This document shows, in pieces, positions 24,243-34,925 of a DNA stretch of 64,000 bases. Positions within the stretch are counted from its first letter, which is position 1, and every line of letters starts with the position of its first letter. The DNA is taken from the NCBI RefSeq assembly GCF_001522545.3, contig NC_031771.1:25422847-25486846 (forward strand). Reading direction: 5' to 3'. The position numbers were made by a program, and so were the translations under genes. The notes beneath the pieces were generated by a model, which did not search any database, had not been told where the DNA came from, and saw nothing but the letters and a program-made list of their open reading frames with translations. Source of the stretch: Parus major (Eukaryota; Chordata; Aves; Passeriformes; Paridae).

Positions 24243-24400
24243 TTGCAATACCCCATTGCCAGATCCAAGCTTTGCGAGATATTTAAGAGGCATCGGTATG
24301 AACTTGTTCAGCTCACCGCCGGTTTTCCACAGTTTATATTTCACCATCCAGGTGGTTTTGTGGCATCAGTGACAGACAAATCACGCTCCTTTACTGGTTA
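24151..24400. repeat. Copy 1 of a ~240-bp duplicated segment
   Basis: From about 24171 (accagaatccgggcagctgc) to about 24392 the sequence aligns with 25750-25982 at clearly above-chance identity. Shared words include tttgcaagctaattgcaa, ccaagcttt, atttaagagg, ttttccacagtttatat versus tttccacagtttatat, and gtggcatcagtg. A donor-like agag followed by gtgggt occurs at 24408, close to where the similarity fades. Confidence 0.8.
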
Positions 24401-24504
24401 CGCCAGAGGTGGGTGGGTTACCCGGCTCCCATGGGTAGCCAGCGCTTGCCCTGGTGCTCATCCCCCCTTCCCCTGCAGGCGATCCAGCCGGCAGTGCAGC
24501 TTCA

Positions 24505-24672
24505 TAGAATCACAGAACCACAGAATCGTAGAAAGTTACAGGCTTGGAATGGACTTTAAAGATCATGTAGTCCCGACATCCCCTGCCATAGGCAGGGAAC
24601 ACCTCCCTTTAGACCAGGCCGTTCAAGGCTTTATCCAGCCTGGCATTGAGCGCTGCTTAATTCCGGTACAGC
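24505..24672 (-). repeat. CR1 3'-end fragment, minus orientation
   Basis: The plus strand shows the reverse complement of the CR1 terminus. It reads catagaatcacagaaccaca, then aatggactttaaagatcatg, catcccctgccataggcagg, and then ttcaaggctttatccagcct. It begins precisely at the CR1 3' end, as expected of a 5'-truncated insertion, and is about 165 bases long. Confidence 0.9.
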
Positions 24673-24803
24673 TCCTTTCTTAAAGCCAGGAAATGATGGA
24701 GTGAAACCAGGAGAGAAAGCCGATGGAGAAACCTAAGTGGAGCCTGGCAGTTCTTTAAAAGTTTATTAGCTAAGCTGAAAGGCCACTTTTTCACTCATTC
24801 CAG

Positions 24804-24985
24804 GGAAGAAAGCAGCGCTGGCATAGAGCCCATTGGCCAGAGCAAGGCAGTCACTAAAAAGCCACGTGGAGCAAATGGCAGAGAGAGGCCAAGTGGGGAA
24901 CACTCCATCTGCTCAGAAACAGAATGTGGAGAGATGGAACAAGCTAGGGGCAGCCAGGCAGAAGGATAGCTGCCAGTACTTAAAG
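24804..24985 (+). ncRNA. Candidate internal exon of a divergent transcript
   Basis: A 182-nt stretch is bounded by a good acceptor (ctttttcactcattccag) and a near-perfect donor (ttaaag followed by gtaagaaa) on the plus strand. It lies downstream of the divergent side of the TNKS CpG island and of the donor-like site at 24408. One frame stays open for most of it (EESSAGIEPIGQSKAVTKKP and onward) but hits TAG before the donor; the others stop earlier. If transcribed, a long non-coding RNA is more likely than a coding gene. The evidence is splice motifs only. Confidence 0.25.
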
Positions 24986-25739
24986 GTAAGAAAGAGAAAT
25001 CTAGGGATATCAAGGACCAAAACATGTCCTCAAGGACCTCTGCAGAATGAACAAATCTGAACAACATGGGCATAAGCAGAAACATTCAAATAAGGATTTT
25101 GGTTTGGATTTGGAAAGCAGGAGAAAGCTGAGATCACAGTTCTCCTGGCTTTCTGATATCTAGGGAAGATAAAAACACCAATTACGGTTTAAGTCAGAAA
25201 GCTCCAATAGCTGTTACTAAGAGATCACTAAACTTTAATCCACGAGAAAAGGGAGATTCCATTGACAAGAATAATATCAATACCAACAATTTCTGGAAAA
25301 TTCTCAGTACACCTGGTGGGGCAGCAGCCACAGGTCAGAGAATGGAGAGAGTGATGAGGAATTCCTGTTAAAAGGAGTGAATGTGGCTAAGGCCAGCCAG
25401 CCTCATCCTAGCAAATACATCTGCCTTTAGCTCTTTGGTAGCAAAAGGGCTTTAGGAAGCATTTGCATAGCACCATGTGATGTGCTGAAGAAGCACTGAC
25501 CAGGTCTAGTGTTGGGAGCATAGAAAATCAGAAAAGAGGAATTCAGAAGAAATTAGGATCTGGTCTAGTGCTACTAAGTACCTTTTTGCTGGTGATTAGA
25601 GGGGAGGCATGAAATCAGCCCCCATGGCTAGTGGAGAAGTAAATGAAGATCCATTTGAATGTGCCCAGCTCAGTTCTTGTTCATGCCCTGACTTAGAAGG
25701 CATGGGCCTTGACCAGGCACTGAGAGAGCTCAGCAAGAC

Positions 25740-25990
25740 CTCCCTGGCACCTGAATCTGGACAGCTGCTGCTTCCACGGCTGCCTTTCATTTCAAAATTC
25801 CAAAACGGCTTTGCAAGCTAATTGCAACATCCCCCTTTGTCAGAACCAAGCTTTGTAAGACATTTAAGAGGTCAGAGCATCAGCATGCACTTGTTCAATT
25901 CACCACTGGCTTTCCACAGTTTATATGTCACCCACCCTCTAGTTGCTTTTGTGGCATCAGTGGCAAAAAAATCATATTCCTTTGATTTCT
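25740..25990. repeat. Copy 2 of the ~240-bp duplicated segment
   Basis: This copy aligns with 24171-24392 at an offset of about 1.58 kb. It carries small indels relative to copy 1, including one extra base near 25775, one after the shared TAA, and six extra bases near 25875. It lacks the CpG richness of copy 1. The open frame just before it (25609-25821, 70 codons) runs into the duplicated segment and stops at the TAA shared with copy 1. Confidence 0.8.
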
Positions 25991-26119
25991 CTGTATTTCT
26001 CATAAACCAAGGCTATAGACAGCATCACTTTTATTAGACGTATTGATATGCAGTCATTTGTTCTACTTCCTGAAAGAATTTTAAAAATATGAGTAGTATT
26101 TTTTAACATTGGGGATCCA

Positions 26120-26493
26120 TGGTGGCTGTCACTCTATTAGGAACGGCAAGAAGAGCGACACAGACTCTCTAGGAGTCAATCAGGAGAATATCTCTCAGTT
26201 TATTACTTCAGGTCTTTTTTATAGACTGATACGTGGAAAGTACAGAAAAGAAACTCTTATTGGTTAGCAAACTAACACATCACCATCATTGGTCAGTGGG
26301 GCACACCACCCCTCGACCTTCTCTTGCAAAGAAAACAAGGAACAGACAAACAGCACCTGCAAGGATGTTTGCTGTCTCTGAGGACTGTTTTAATTCCTCC
26401 CCATGAATTCTCAGGCCACTTTCTCAGGCAAGACTGAGAAAGCTATGTGGCCTGCAGTTTCACATGCTCTCTGTTTCAGAGTTAGCATCCACA
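26120..26493 (-). mobile_element. Endogenous-retrovirus LTR, apparently solitary
   Basis: Read on the minus strand, this ~374-bp segment starts TGTGGATGC and ends CCACCA. It has the order of parts of a retroviral LTR. Two CCAAT-like boxes (gaccaatgatgg, aaccaataagag) come first, followed by a TATA box (tataaaaaag). About 20 bases further on is a polyadenylation signal (AATAAA within gtaataaactg), then a U5-like tail. The base order tggatcccc just beyond the end could be a remnant of a primer-binding site. I see no gag, pol or env next to it and no clear target-site duplication, so the exact ends are uncertain. The ERV family is not assigned. Confidence 0.65.
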
Positions 26494-26564
26494 GGTGGCC
26501 TTAAAATTTAATTGTAGGATTGAGTAAGGAATGCTATACTCTGGGTCAACCTTGATAAGAAGGG

Positions 26565-27235
26565 CAGACAGGTATTGGTGGATGAAAAACTGGACATGAG
26601 CCAGCAATGTGCACTCACAGCCTAGAAAGCCAATTGTGTACTGGGCTGCAGAAAATGAAGCACAGCCAGCAGGTCAAGGGAGATTCTGCCCTTCTAATCC
26701 TCTCCTGTGACACCCCACCTGGACTACTATATCCAGCTCTGGGGTCCTCTAGACCTGTTGAAGCAGGTCCAGACAAGGGCTACAAAGATAATCAGAGTGC
26801 TGAAGCACCTCTCCTCTTAAGACAGACTGAGAGAGCTGGGTTGTTTAGCTTGGAGATGAGAAGCCTGCCGGGACTCCTTATTGTATCCTTCCAGTACTTA
26901 AAACGGGCTTATAAGAAAAAGAGGAGAAGGACTTTTACACAGGCAGGTAGTGACAGAACAAGGGGGAACAGTTTTAAACTAAAAGACAAGAGATTTAGAT
27001 TGCATGTTTGGAAGAAATTCTTTACCATAAAGGTGCTGAGGCACTGGAACATGTTGCCCAGAGGCATTGTGGATGCCCTGCCTCCAGAACTGTTCAAGGC
27101 CAGGTGAGATGGGGCTTTGAGCAACCTGATCTAATTGAAGATATCCCTGCCCAAGGCAAGGTGGTTGAATTTGATAATCTTTAAAGATAATCTTAAAATC
27201 CTTCCAACACAAACCTTCCCGTGATTCTATGAAAG
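26565..27235 (+). mobile_element. CR1 3' end, ~670 bp, plus orientation
   Basis: The sequence follows the CR1 3' portion collinearly. It includes gacatgagccagcaatgtgc, then caccccacctggactactat, ctgagagagctgggttgttt, and gaggcactggaacatgttgc. It then reads gttcaaggccaggtgagatg and ends near ccgtgattctatga. A fragment of the ORF (26607-27107) is open but is only CR1 remnant. It is a 5'-truncated insertion in the TNKS-MFHAS1 intergenic region. Confidence 0.93.
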
Positions 27236-30200
27236 GAATTCCTGTGCCTAGGAAGAAACAAGCAAAGCAGTTAGATTCATAGTATGAGACCTACCTGGGG
27301 AGAAGTGGGGCCTGGTCATGGGCTACACAGGGGCTGAAGTGGCTCTGGGTATGCGCCTCCTCTTCAGACTCCCACATACACCTATATGGGTATAATTTCT
27401 CCTTAGTCTTCCTGCCCCACATGTACAGTCCCACTGTTCCCCTACAGAGAGTTGAGGCAAACAGCAGTGCTGTTCACTCTAGCCCTTCTCTTTCTCCTGC
27501 TCATGTCCAGGATCTCTTCAAGTGCTGCCATCACCATTTGTATATGGCTTGCTAAGCCTTGGGGTAGATTCACAGCACTCCTGCAGAAATGGTGGGCAAA
27601 ATAGTGTGGAGAATGCAGTTCTGGGAAAATTTTATCCTCATGGGATTTGTACTTAAGGTTGAAGAAGAACATGTGGAGGATCATTGAAAGCAGTCAGTCA
27701 ACCCATTACTTGTTCCCCAGCCAGCCACTGAGCCCTTGGAAACAGGACTTCTTGAATTGATGCCAAAGCAGGACCCTGGGGTTTTCAGCAACTTGGGCTA
27801 TGTGTCTGGTGGTGCAGAGGGCACACAGTCTCCCAAAGCCCTGCCAGCCTCGCTCGCTGCCAGTGCCAGAGCCTGTGAGCTTTGCACTGGCCCACAGCAC
27901 ACCCTGCATCCGCTTGCCACAGCAGCTTGGCACTTCTGTTGAGCTGATTTAAGTTCATCTCCTGTCACAAGCAGCTGGTTACATTTGCACCTCTTTTCCT
28001 GCAAGGGCCAGAGTCGGGCTCCAAAATACTGTTGATTACTCAGTGCCTTTTGCCTGACCCAGGAGGAAGGTGCTTTACATCTTTACATAGAAATCTTATT
28101 AATGATGCAGGTGCTGGGCTCAGTAGAGTGGAACCACTTCAGATTTCATCTGAATAATTAAATTCCATCAATAGGACTTTGCAGGACTATTTAAAATTAA
28201 TAACTGCAAATGCAATTCTGACATATAATGGAACCCACTGAAATGGGATTTATTTTTTTTTTAAATAAAATGCTTTATATCTTTCCTGGCAATTTCACAG
28301 CCACCTGGCTGTAAATCCCAGCTGATCCTGAGCATCAAGAGAGGGGTTTGGTGTGGTTTCTGAATATTTTTAACCTCCAAAAATTAGGAAATGGCTCCAA
28401 AACCAGCATCCAGCATGCTGATGCTCATGTTTAATGGACCTCTAGTAAGCTGATGAGCAAAATGAGAGGAAATGAGGAAGTCATGTTTGGAAAAATAAGT
28501 CTCCTCTGCCTAAGAAGATGGGAAGATAAGGGATCTGTACCAAAAGCCACATTTTCCAATAAATATATTCTTATTTACAAGAAATAAAATCTTCCTTTTC
28601 CCCAGAAACTACCCATGTCATTCCCTATTGGCAGTTTTAACTGTGGTGAAGGTGTTGAAAAAGCAAAGAAAAAACATCCCTGGCTGACACCATCATAGAT
28701 TTGCATATTCATGCAAGCACAGTGGGATAAAGTGTAAGGTTCATAGGAAAGCACCAGAGCTTTCCTGTTTGAACAACCTTCAAGCAGCACTGGAGATGTC
28801 TTTATGTCACCATGCTTGCTATTCATTTTTTCTTCTGCCTTAGTTTCATTCATCACCTGCAGGAGCTTATTAAAGTTTGAATAATGCTGCATGAATTCTC
28901 TTCACTATGATGGGGAGGCATTCAGTTCCTGCTATTTTGCTTATTTTGATAGGAAGGTTGACAGTCAAAACTTTCCTTGCTTTGTGAAAAAACTTACCCT
29001 GTCTGTCCTTGCATGCTGCCAGAAAGATATGTTTAATACAGGCTATGACCTCTAATAGCAGGCAGATGGAGATAAGCACTTCTCTCCCTGGTGTTTTTCA
29101 GCTGGCTGAGCCAAGCAGCTGCTTGGAGCATCCCCAGTGGAGGAGCTCCTCCAGTTTTCCCATGGGAAACGAGAGGATGATGCAGTGGCAGCCTTTTGAG
29201 TTACACTTGCTGCAGGTCATATAGCAACTAGAAGCCTGCCCTGGCCTCAGAGAGGATCTGCAGTGCCCACAGGAATCGTGGGGTTGGGTGGCCCTCAATA
29301 ATGATGCTGCTTTTGCTGTCTTTACCTGCACACGGCATTGGAAAGAAGAAAATTTGCTGCACATTTGAAGACGGAGTCAACTTTCTCTGCAGAGATCTTT
29401 TCGCTCTAGAAATACTGTCTTGTTTTTAAAATGTGATTTTGATAGCAGCAGGTTGGGCAGTTTTGCATGTACAGGGCTGGAAATTAAACCATCAACTTGG
29501 TTTCAACAAGAGCTATTGGGCAAGAGGATGGGAGAAGAGAATGATTCTTTCCCTGGTAGGAATTGAATGTGCCACTTTAGAAAAGGAGAAGGAGAGTACT
29601 CCTTTTGGAGAGACTAGGGCTACTTCCCACGTGATCTACAGAAAAGCAAAGACACAAAAAGCGGGTTAGCCCAAATAAAAGATGTACTGACCCACTGCAG
29701 GGATGCTCTGAAAATAAATGAGTACAAGCTTGGAAACTAGTTTTAGATGGGCACAGTTTAGCAAGAGGCTATGAAGTATTTCTGTTTCCCAGGGTCAGGA
29801 TCTGGAAGAATTTTATCCCCCAGGTTTAGGCCCGCTCAGCAGAGCCCTTGTGAATCATGAGTATCCCTGCATATCTGTTATCCAGCAGAAGTCAAGCAGT
29901 GGCCCTAGAGCCAAAACATGAACCCAGCCCCCAGGAACTGCCTCTGCTGGCTTTGGGCAGCTCCTGAATTCTACCTGGAGATGAATTTTACCCTCATACA
30001 GCCATGCTTTCTCTCAGTGTGGACTTTCCTCCCTGTCCTTTGTGTCCTTTGTCTGGCTTTACCAGCCAACACAGGAAGATTTTCCCTACATAGGGTGATG
30101 TCACTCTCAGGCATTTAGCAGAAACCAGGTGAAGAACTAGAGGGCTAGTTCTGCTAGAACTCAGAGGGCCTGAAGAATTATTTTATCCCTGCTTGTCTGC

Positions 30201-31040
30201 CAATGATGGGAAAGACAAAAACTGAATCTGAGCCTTTGCAATCTTGTAGTTTTAGTAATTTGTAAATTTAATAATTTAGTGCAGTGACTGTTGCTCCACA
30301 TGAAGTTGGAGCTCTCTCCTTCTCTCCAGGCACAGTTAGATGCACAGGGCTACCCAAAAGGAAAGGTGTCATTCTTGTGAGGGCTTTCCACAATAAGGAA
30401 GACAATAAAGGCTGTGAACCTGTTTGCCCTATGGACTACTTTTTATTTCAAATATTTATTTTTTTTTTCTTGTCATGGGTCTGAAGTAATAGCTGGCAGC
30501 ATGCTTTAATGGTAGCTGTTACAAGGTGAAAGGTTGCTTCCACGGTGAGAGGAAGCAACAAAGCCCCCAGGGCATGCGGGAGTGTCCAGTGCTGAACAAA
30601 GACAATGGAGTTTTAAAATCTGTGAACCTTTGGCCACGGTGCCTCGCTGACATTTGTAAGAGTAAGGTCACACATCTCGGGAAAGCTGAGCGCCCACAGC
30701 CTCCGTCAGCCTGATTCGCGGCTCTGCTGTAAAGGGGCTCTATTCCCCCTCGGTAGCAGAGGTGGAAATTTCCACGCCTATTTCTCCGACCCCCTGGAGC
30801 AAAGCTTGTCTGAGGAACCTGAAGAAGGCAGTGTTTAGGGTCTGGCCAGATGGATGCAGCACAGGAAACAAAGCACGGCAGGAAGGTGGCAGAGTTGCTC
30901 CGATTAACCAGAAGGCTGCAGGCTTTCGCACTCTCTCAACACGGAAGAACATTTACTGAATGGGAAGAAAGGTTAACCTCGGTTTCTTGCAGGGCTGGAT
31001 GAAAAATCAGCCCCTGCCTCGAGAAAAAATGACACGGGGC
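27236..31040. other. Intergenic region with no gene recognised
   Basis: Between the CR1 copy and the MFHAS1 CpG island I see only short chance reading frames, AT-rich runs and no element I can name. ERI1 and PPP1R3B, which lie between MFHAS1 and TNKS in human, are not here. Confidence 0.7.
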
Positions 31041-31351
31041 AACACAACAGCTTTCGCCGTAACTCCGTGGTGAGTCGGGCGGGAGTCCAGGCGCAGGGCG
31101 AGACCCGGGGCGGCGGCTGTCACACACCGGGGTCCCGGCGAAGCGCCGCCACCGCTACCGCTGCTGCCCCACCGTCTCCAGGGCCAGGCAGGTTCACCCC
31201 ACCGGGACACCCGGAGGGCCGCGCTCTCTCGGGCGTTGCCGGGGGTAGGAGCCGCAGGCCGGGAGTCTCAGGCCAGCACACGGACCCTTCCTGCCCGGGG
31301 GGAAGGGGCCGGTACCCGGCCGGCAAGGGCGGGGTGTCCCCACAGAGGCAG
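31041..31351 (+). promoter_or_regulatory. MFHAS1: CpG island at the MFHAS1 5' end (continues into the gap)
   Basis: CpG density rises from about 31040 and stays high to the gap and through the first kilobase of MFHAS1 coding sequence. This should hold the promoter and 5' UTR. No start codon for MFHAS1 in the correct frame is visible before the gap. Confidence 0.7.
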
Positions 31352-31784
31352 NNNNNNNNNNNNNNNNNNNNNNNNNNNNNNNNNNNNNNNNNNNNNNNNN
31401 NNNNNNNNNNNNNNNNNNNNNNNNNNNNNNNNNNNNNNNNNNNNNNNNNNNNNNNNNNNNNNNNNNNNNNNNNNNNNNNNNNNNNNNNNNNNNNNNNNNN
31501 NNNNNNNNNNNNNNNNNNNNNNNNNNNNNNNNNNNNNNNNNNNNNNNNNNNNNNNNNNNNNNNNNNNNNNNNNNNNNNNNNNNNNNNNNNNNNNNNNNNN
31601 NNNNNNNNNNNNNNNNNNNNNNNNNNNNNNNNNNNNNNNNNNNNNNNNNNNNNNNNNNNNNNNNNNNNNNNNNNNNNNNNNNNNNNNNNNNNNNNNNNNN
31701 NNNNNNNNNNNNNNNNNNNNNNNNNNNNNNNNNNNNNNNNNNNNNNNNNNNNNNNNNNNNNNNNNNNNNNNNNNNNNNNNNNNN
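31352..31784. other. Assembly gap (433 N) hiding the MFHAS1 start
   Basis: A run of N in the most GC-rich part of the MFHAS1 island. The first visible codons after it already belong to the LRR region. The homologue has roughly 65 residues before that point, so the start codon would lie within the gap if its size is realistic. Confidence 0.95.
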
Positions 31785-31785
31785 G

Positions 31786-34700
31786 GCGGCGGCGGCGCTG
31801 GGGGAGCTGGAGGCGCTGAACCTGAGCGGGAGGGGGCTGGAGGAGCTGCCCGAGGAGGTGGGCGCCGCCCTGAGCGGGCTGCGGGTGCTCAGCCTGCGGC
31901 GCAACCGGCTGAGCCGTCTGCCCGCCGCCGCCCTGCGCCACCTGGGCCGCCTGGCCGAGCTCGACCTCAGCCACAACCGGCTGCGGGGCCTGGGGGACGG
32001 CGGGGCTCTGGCGGGGCTGCGGGGCCTGCGCAAGCTCAGCCTCAGCCACAACGAACTGGGCACCGAGGGCCCGGGGCTCCCCCCGCGCCTCGCCGAGCTG
32101 GGCTGCCTCGAGGAGCTCGACCTCAGCTTCAACCGCCTGCGCCGCCTGCCCGAGGGCATGGGCCGTCTGCGGCACCTCCGCACCCTGGACGTCGACCACA
32201 ACCTGCTGCCCTCCTTCCCTGCCCCGCTGCTGGAGCTGGCCGCCCTGGAGGAGCTCGACTGTTCCGGCAACCGCCACCTCGGGGCCCTGCCCGAGGGCAT
32301 CGCTGCCCTCCGCCGCCTCAAAATCCTCTGGCTCAGCGGCACCGGGCTGGCGTCCCTGCCCGAGGGTCTCTGCCAGCTGAGTGCCCTCGAGAGCCTCATG
32401 CTGGACGGCAACCGGCTGCAGGCGCTGCCCGCTGGCTTCGGCAGACTGCAGCGGCTCAAGATGCTGAACCTCTCGTCCAACCTGCTGGGGGAGTTCCCCT
32501 CTGCCATCTTGGCGCTGCCCAGTCTGGAGGAGCTCTACCTGAGCCGCAACCAGCTTACCGTGCTGCCCCCTCACCTCTGTCAGCTCCACCAACTCCGCAC
32601 TCTCTGGCTGGACAACAACTGCATCCGCTACCTGCCTGACTCCATCGTGCTCCTCCACAGCCTAGAGGAGCTGGTCCTGCAAGGCAACCAGATCGCCATC
32701 TTGCCAGAGGGCTTTGGGCAGCTTTCCCGTGTCACCCTATGGAAGATAAAAGACAACCCCCTCATCCAGCCCCCTTACGAGGTGTGCATGAAAGGCATCC
32801 CCTACATCGCAGCTTACCAGCAGGAGCTGGCTCACTCTCAGCCTGCCCTCAAACCCCGCCTCAAACTAGTCCTCATGGGCCGAAAGGATGCAGGAAAGAC
32901 CTTGCTGAGACGATGCCTCATGGAGGAAAATGAGCAGAGGGAGGACATGGGAAGCCTGGAGGCAGGGAACACCCAGCACAGAGGGTTTTCTGGGCAACAG
33001 CAGGACATTGGGAGGGTGACAGTTGGGTGTTGCCCCTTTCCTGAGCCTCAAGACAATTCCTCAGCTCGGGTACCTGTCATGCAGCAGGTGGAATATCTCC
33101 CTGTTGAGCGGCAGGATATCCCTTCTTGTGTGCCCTCTCACCAAACAAAAGGGGACAAAACATCCCCTGCACCATCACTGCCACCCAATGTCCCCCGAGT
33201 ACCACTGGGACTAGGACTGTCAGGAGGCAGTAAGGGCATCGAGGTGATGGACTGGACAGCAGATGCAGAGAGGGGCCTGACATTCATTGTGTATGAGCTG
33301 GCGGGGGACCCAAGCTATGATGTGATCCAGTCTTTCTTCCTCTCCCCTGGAGCCTTGTACGTGCTGGTGGTGAATTTGAGTGCCTACGTCCCTCAGCACT
33401 TCTACCCTTCTGTGGGCTATTTCTTACACTGGCTCAGTTCCAAGGTGCCCCATGCTGTAGTGTGCATGGTGGGAACCCATGCTGACCTCTGTGCGGAGCG
33501 GGAGTTGGAAGAGAAGTGCCTGGACATCCATCACCAGATTGCTCAGCAGGAGAAGAGGGATGCTGAGGGACTCCTGAGCTTAGTCCAGCAGGTGGATGAG
33601 GCTCTGGGACAGGACTTTGACCTGCGCTGCTCCAGCCCGCATGCTGCCTTTTACGGGGTCTCAGACAAGAACTTGCGGCGAAAGAAAGCCCAGTTTCAAT
33701 ATCTTCTCAACCACCGCCCACAGATCCTCTCTCCAGTGCTGCCTTTCAGCTGCCAGGACCGTTGCCAGGTGCGTCGCCTGCGGGACAAGCTCCTCTCGGT
33801 GGCTGAGCATCGAGATATCTTCCCAAACCTGCACCGAGTGTTGCCCAAGTCCTGGCAAGTGCTGGAGGAGCTGCACTTCCAGCCTCAAGCTCAGCAGTTG
33901 TGGCTTAGCTGGTGGGACTCTGCCCGGCTAGGCTTGCAGGCAGGCCTGACGGAAGATAGGCTGCAGAGTGCCCTGTCCTACCTGCACGAGAGTGGAAAGC
34001 TGCTCTACTTTGAGGAGCATCTCACCTTGCGGGAGTATGTGTTCCACAACCTGCCACGGCTCATAGACATCCTCAATGTCTTTTGCCAGCGGGATGCCAC
34101 TGTGCTGCTCCAGAAACTGCTCAGTGACACCCAGATTGATGAACTGAGGACCACTCAGCTCCATCATTACGTGGAGGGCTTCTTGCTGCATGGCCTCCTT
34201 CCTGCCCATGTTATCCGTCTCCTTCTTAAGCCCCACGTCCAGAGTCGGGAGGATCTGCAGCTCATTCTGGAGCTGCTGGAGAAGATGGGGCTATGTTACT
34301 GTGTCAACAAACCCAAATGCAAGCCCTTAAATGGGGCGGCTGCTTGGTACAAGTTTCCCTGCTACGTGAAAAACGAGGTGCCCCACGCAGAGGCGTGGAT
34401 CAACGGCGCCAATCTGAGCGGACAGTCCTTCGTGGTCGAGCAGCTGCAGATTGAGTATAGCTTTCCATTCATTTTCCCACCCGGCTTGTTTGCACGCTAC
34501 AGTGTCCAGATTAACAGCCACGTGGTTCAGCGGTCAGATGGCAAATACCAGATTTATGCCTACCGGGGAAAGGTGCCTGTGGTGGTGAGTTACCGGCCTG
34601 CCAGGGGAGCTCTGCAGCCAGACACTCTGTCTATCGCTAGTCATGCGTCCCTACCAAATATCTGGACAGCTTGGCAAGCTATTACGCCTTTAGTGGAAGA

Positions 34701-34804
34701 ACTGAATGTCCTGCTCCAGGAATGGCCGGGCCTGTACTACACTGTGCATGTCCTCTGTTCAAAGTGCCTTAAAAGAGGGTCACCCAACCCACACACTTTT
34801 CCAG
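31786..34804 (+). CDS. MFHAS1: MFHAS1 exon 1 (N-terminus missing): LRR-Roc-COR protein
   Basis: The visible frame encodes 1,006 codons plus one base, ending at the donor ttttccag followed by gtaagg. Residues below are numbered from the first codon after the gap. Residues 5 to about 330 are leucine-rich repeats, for example [20 protein letters not shown] and [20 protein letters not shown]. The linker [20 protein letters not shown] leads to a Roc GTPase-like domain with P-loop GRKDAGKT at about 365. The switch-II-like motif is ELAG at about 504 and the G4-like THAD is at about 564. A COR-type C-terminal half follows ([60 protein letters not shown]). This is MFHAS1/MASL1, a cytosolic ROCO-like protein reported to modulate Toll-like receptor signalling and to be amplified in sarcoma. 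The start lies in the gap. Confidence 0.96.
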
Positions 34805-34890
34805 GTAAGGCACAGCCCAGCTCACTTTTCATCTCTTCTGGAGCTTTGCCCCTTCTAGAAAGGTGTCTTATGAGGTCAGCCCTAGCTCTG

Positions 34891-34891
<1 letters not shown>

Positions 34892-34923
<32 letters not shown>

Positions 34924-34925
34924 TT
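34892..34925. repeat. Poly-T / TTTC tract just inside the MFHAS1 intron
   Basis: The tract starts tttcttttctttc and continues as an uninterrupted T-run of about twenty, then ttcttctctg. It lies 90 bases after the exon 1 donor. Readthrough of the unspliced exon would encode a Phe-rich tail here and stop at 34953. Confidence 0.85.

Noticed and set aside
22740..24286. Long open frames on both strands (up to 444 codons) across the TNKS CpG island
   Set aside because: They overlap in five frames, are dominated by Arg/Gly/Ala/Pro, and arise because GC-rich sequence has few stops. Only the minus-strand frame at 23129-23618 matches a known protein.
25609..25821. 70-codon ORF with a plausible look (NEDPFECAQLSSCSCPDLEG)
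   Set aside because: No recognised family. Its end lies in the duplicated segment where the two copies differ by frame-breaking indels. Kept only as part of the divergent-transcript idea.
26607..27107. 166-codon plus-strand ORF
   Set aside because: It lies entirely within a CR1 3' end and is an element remnant, not a host gene.
31067..32658. Open frames of 250-512 codons crossing the N gap, including antisense to MFHAS1
   Set aside because: N positions hide stops, and the antisense frames mirror the LRR codons. The plus-strand MFHAS1 frame explains the region.
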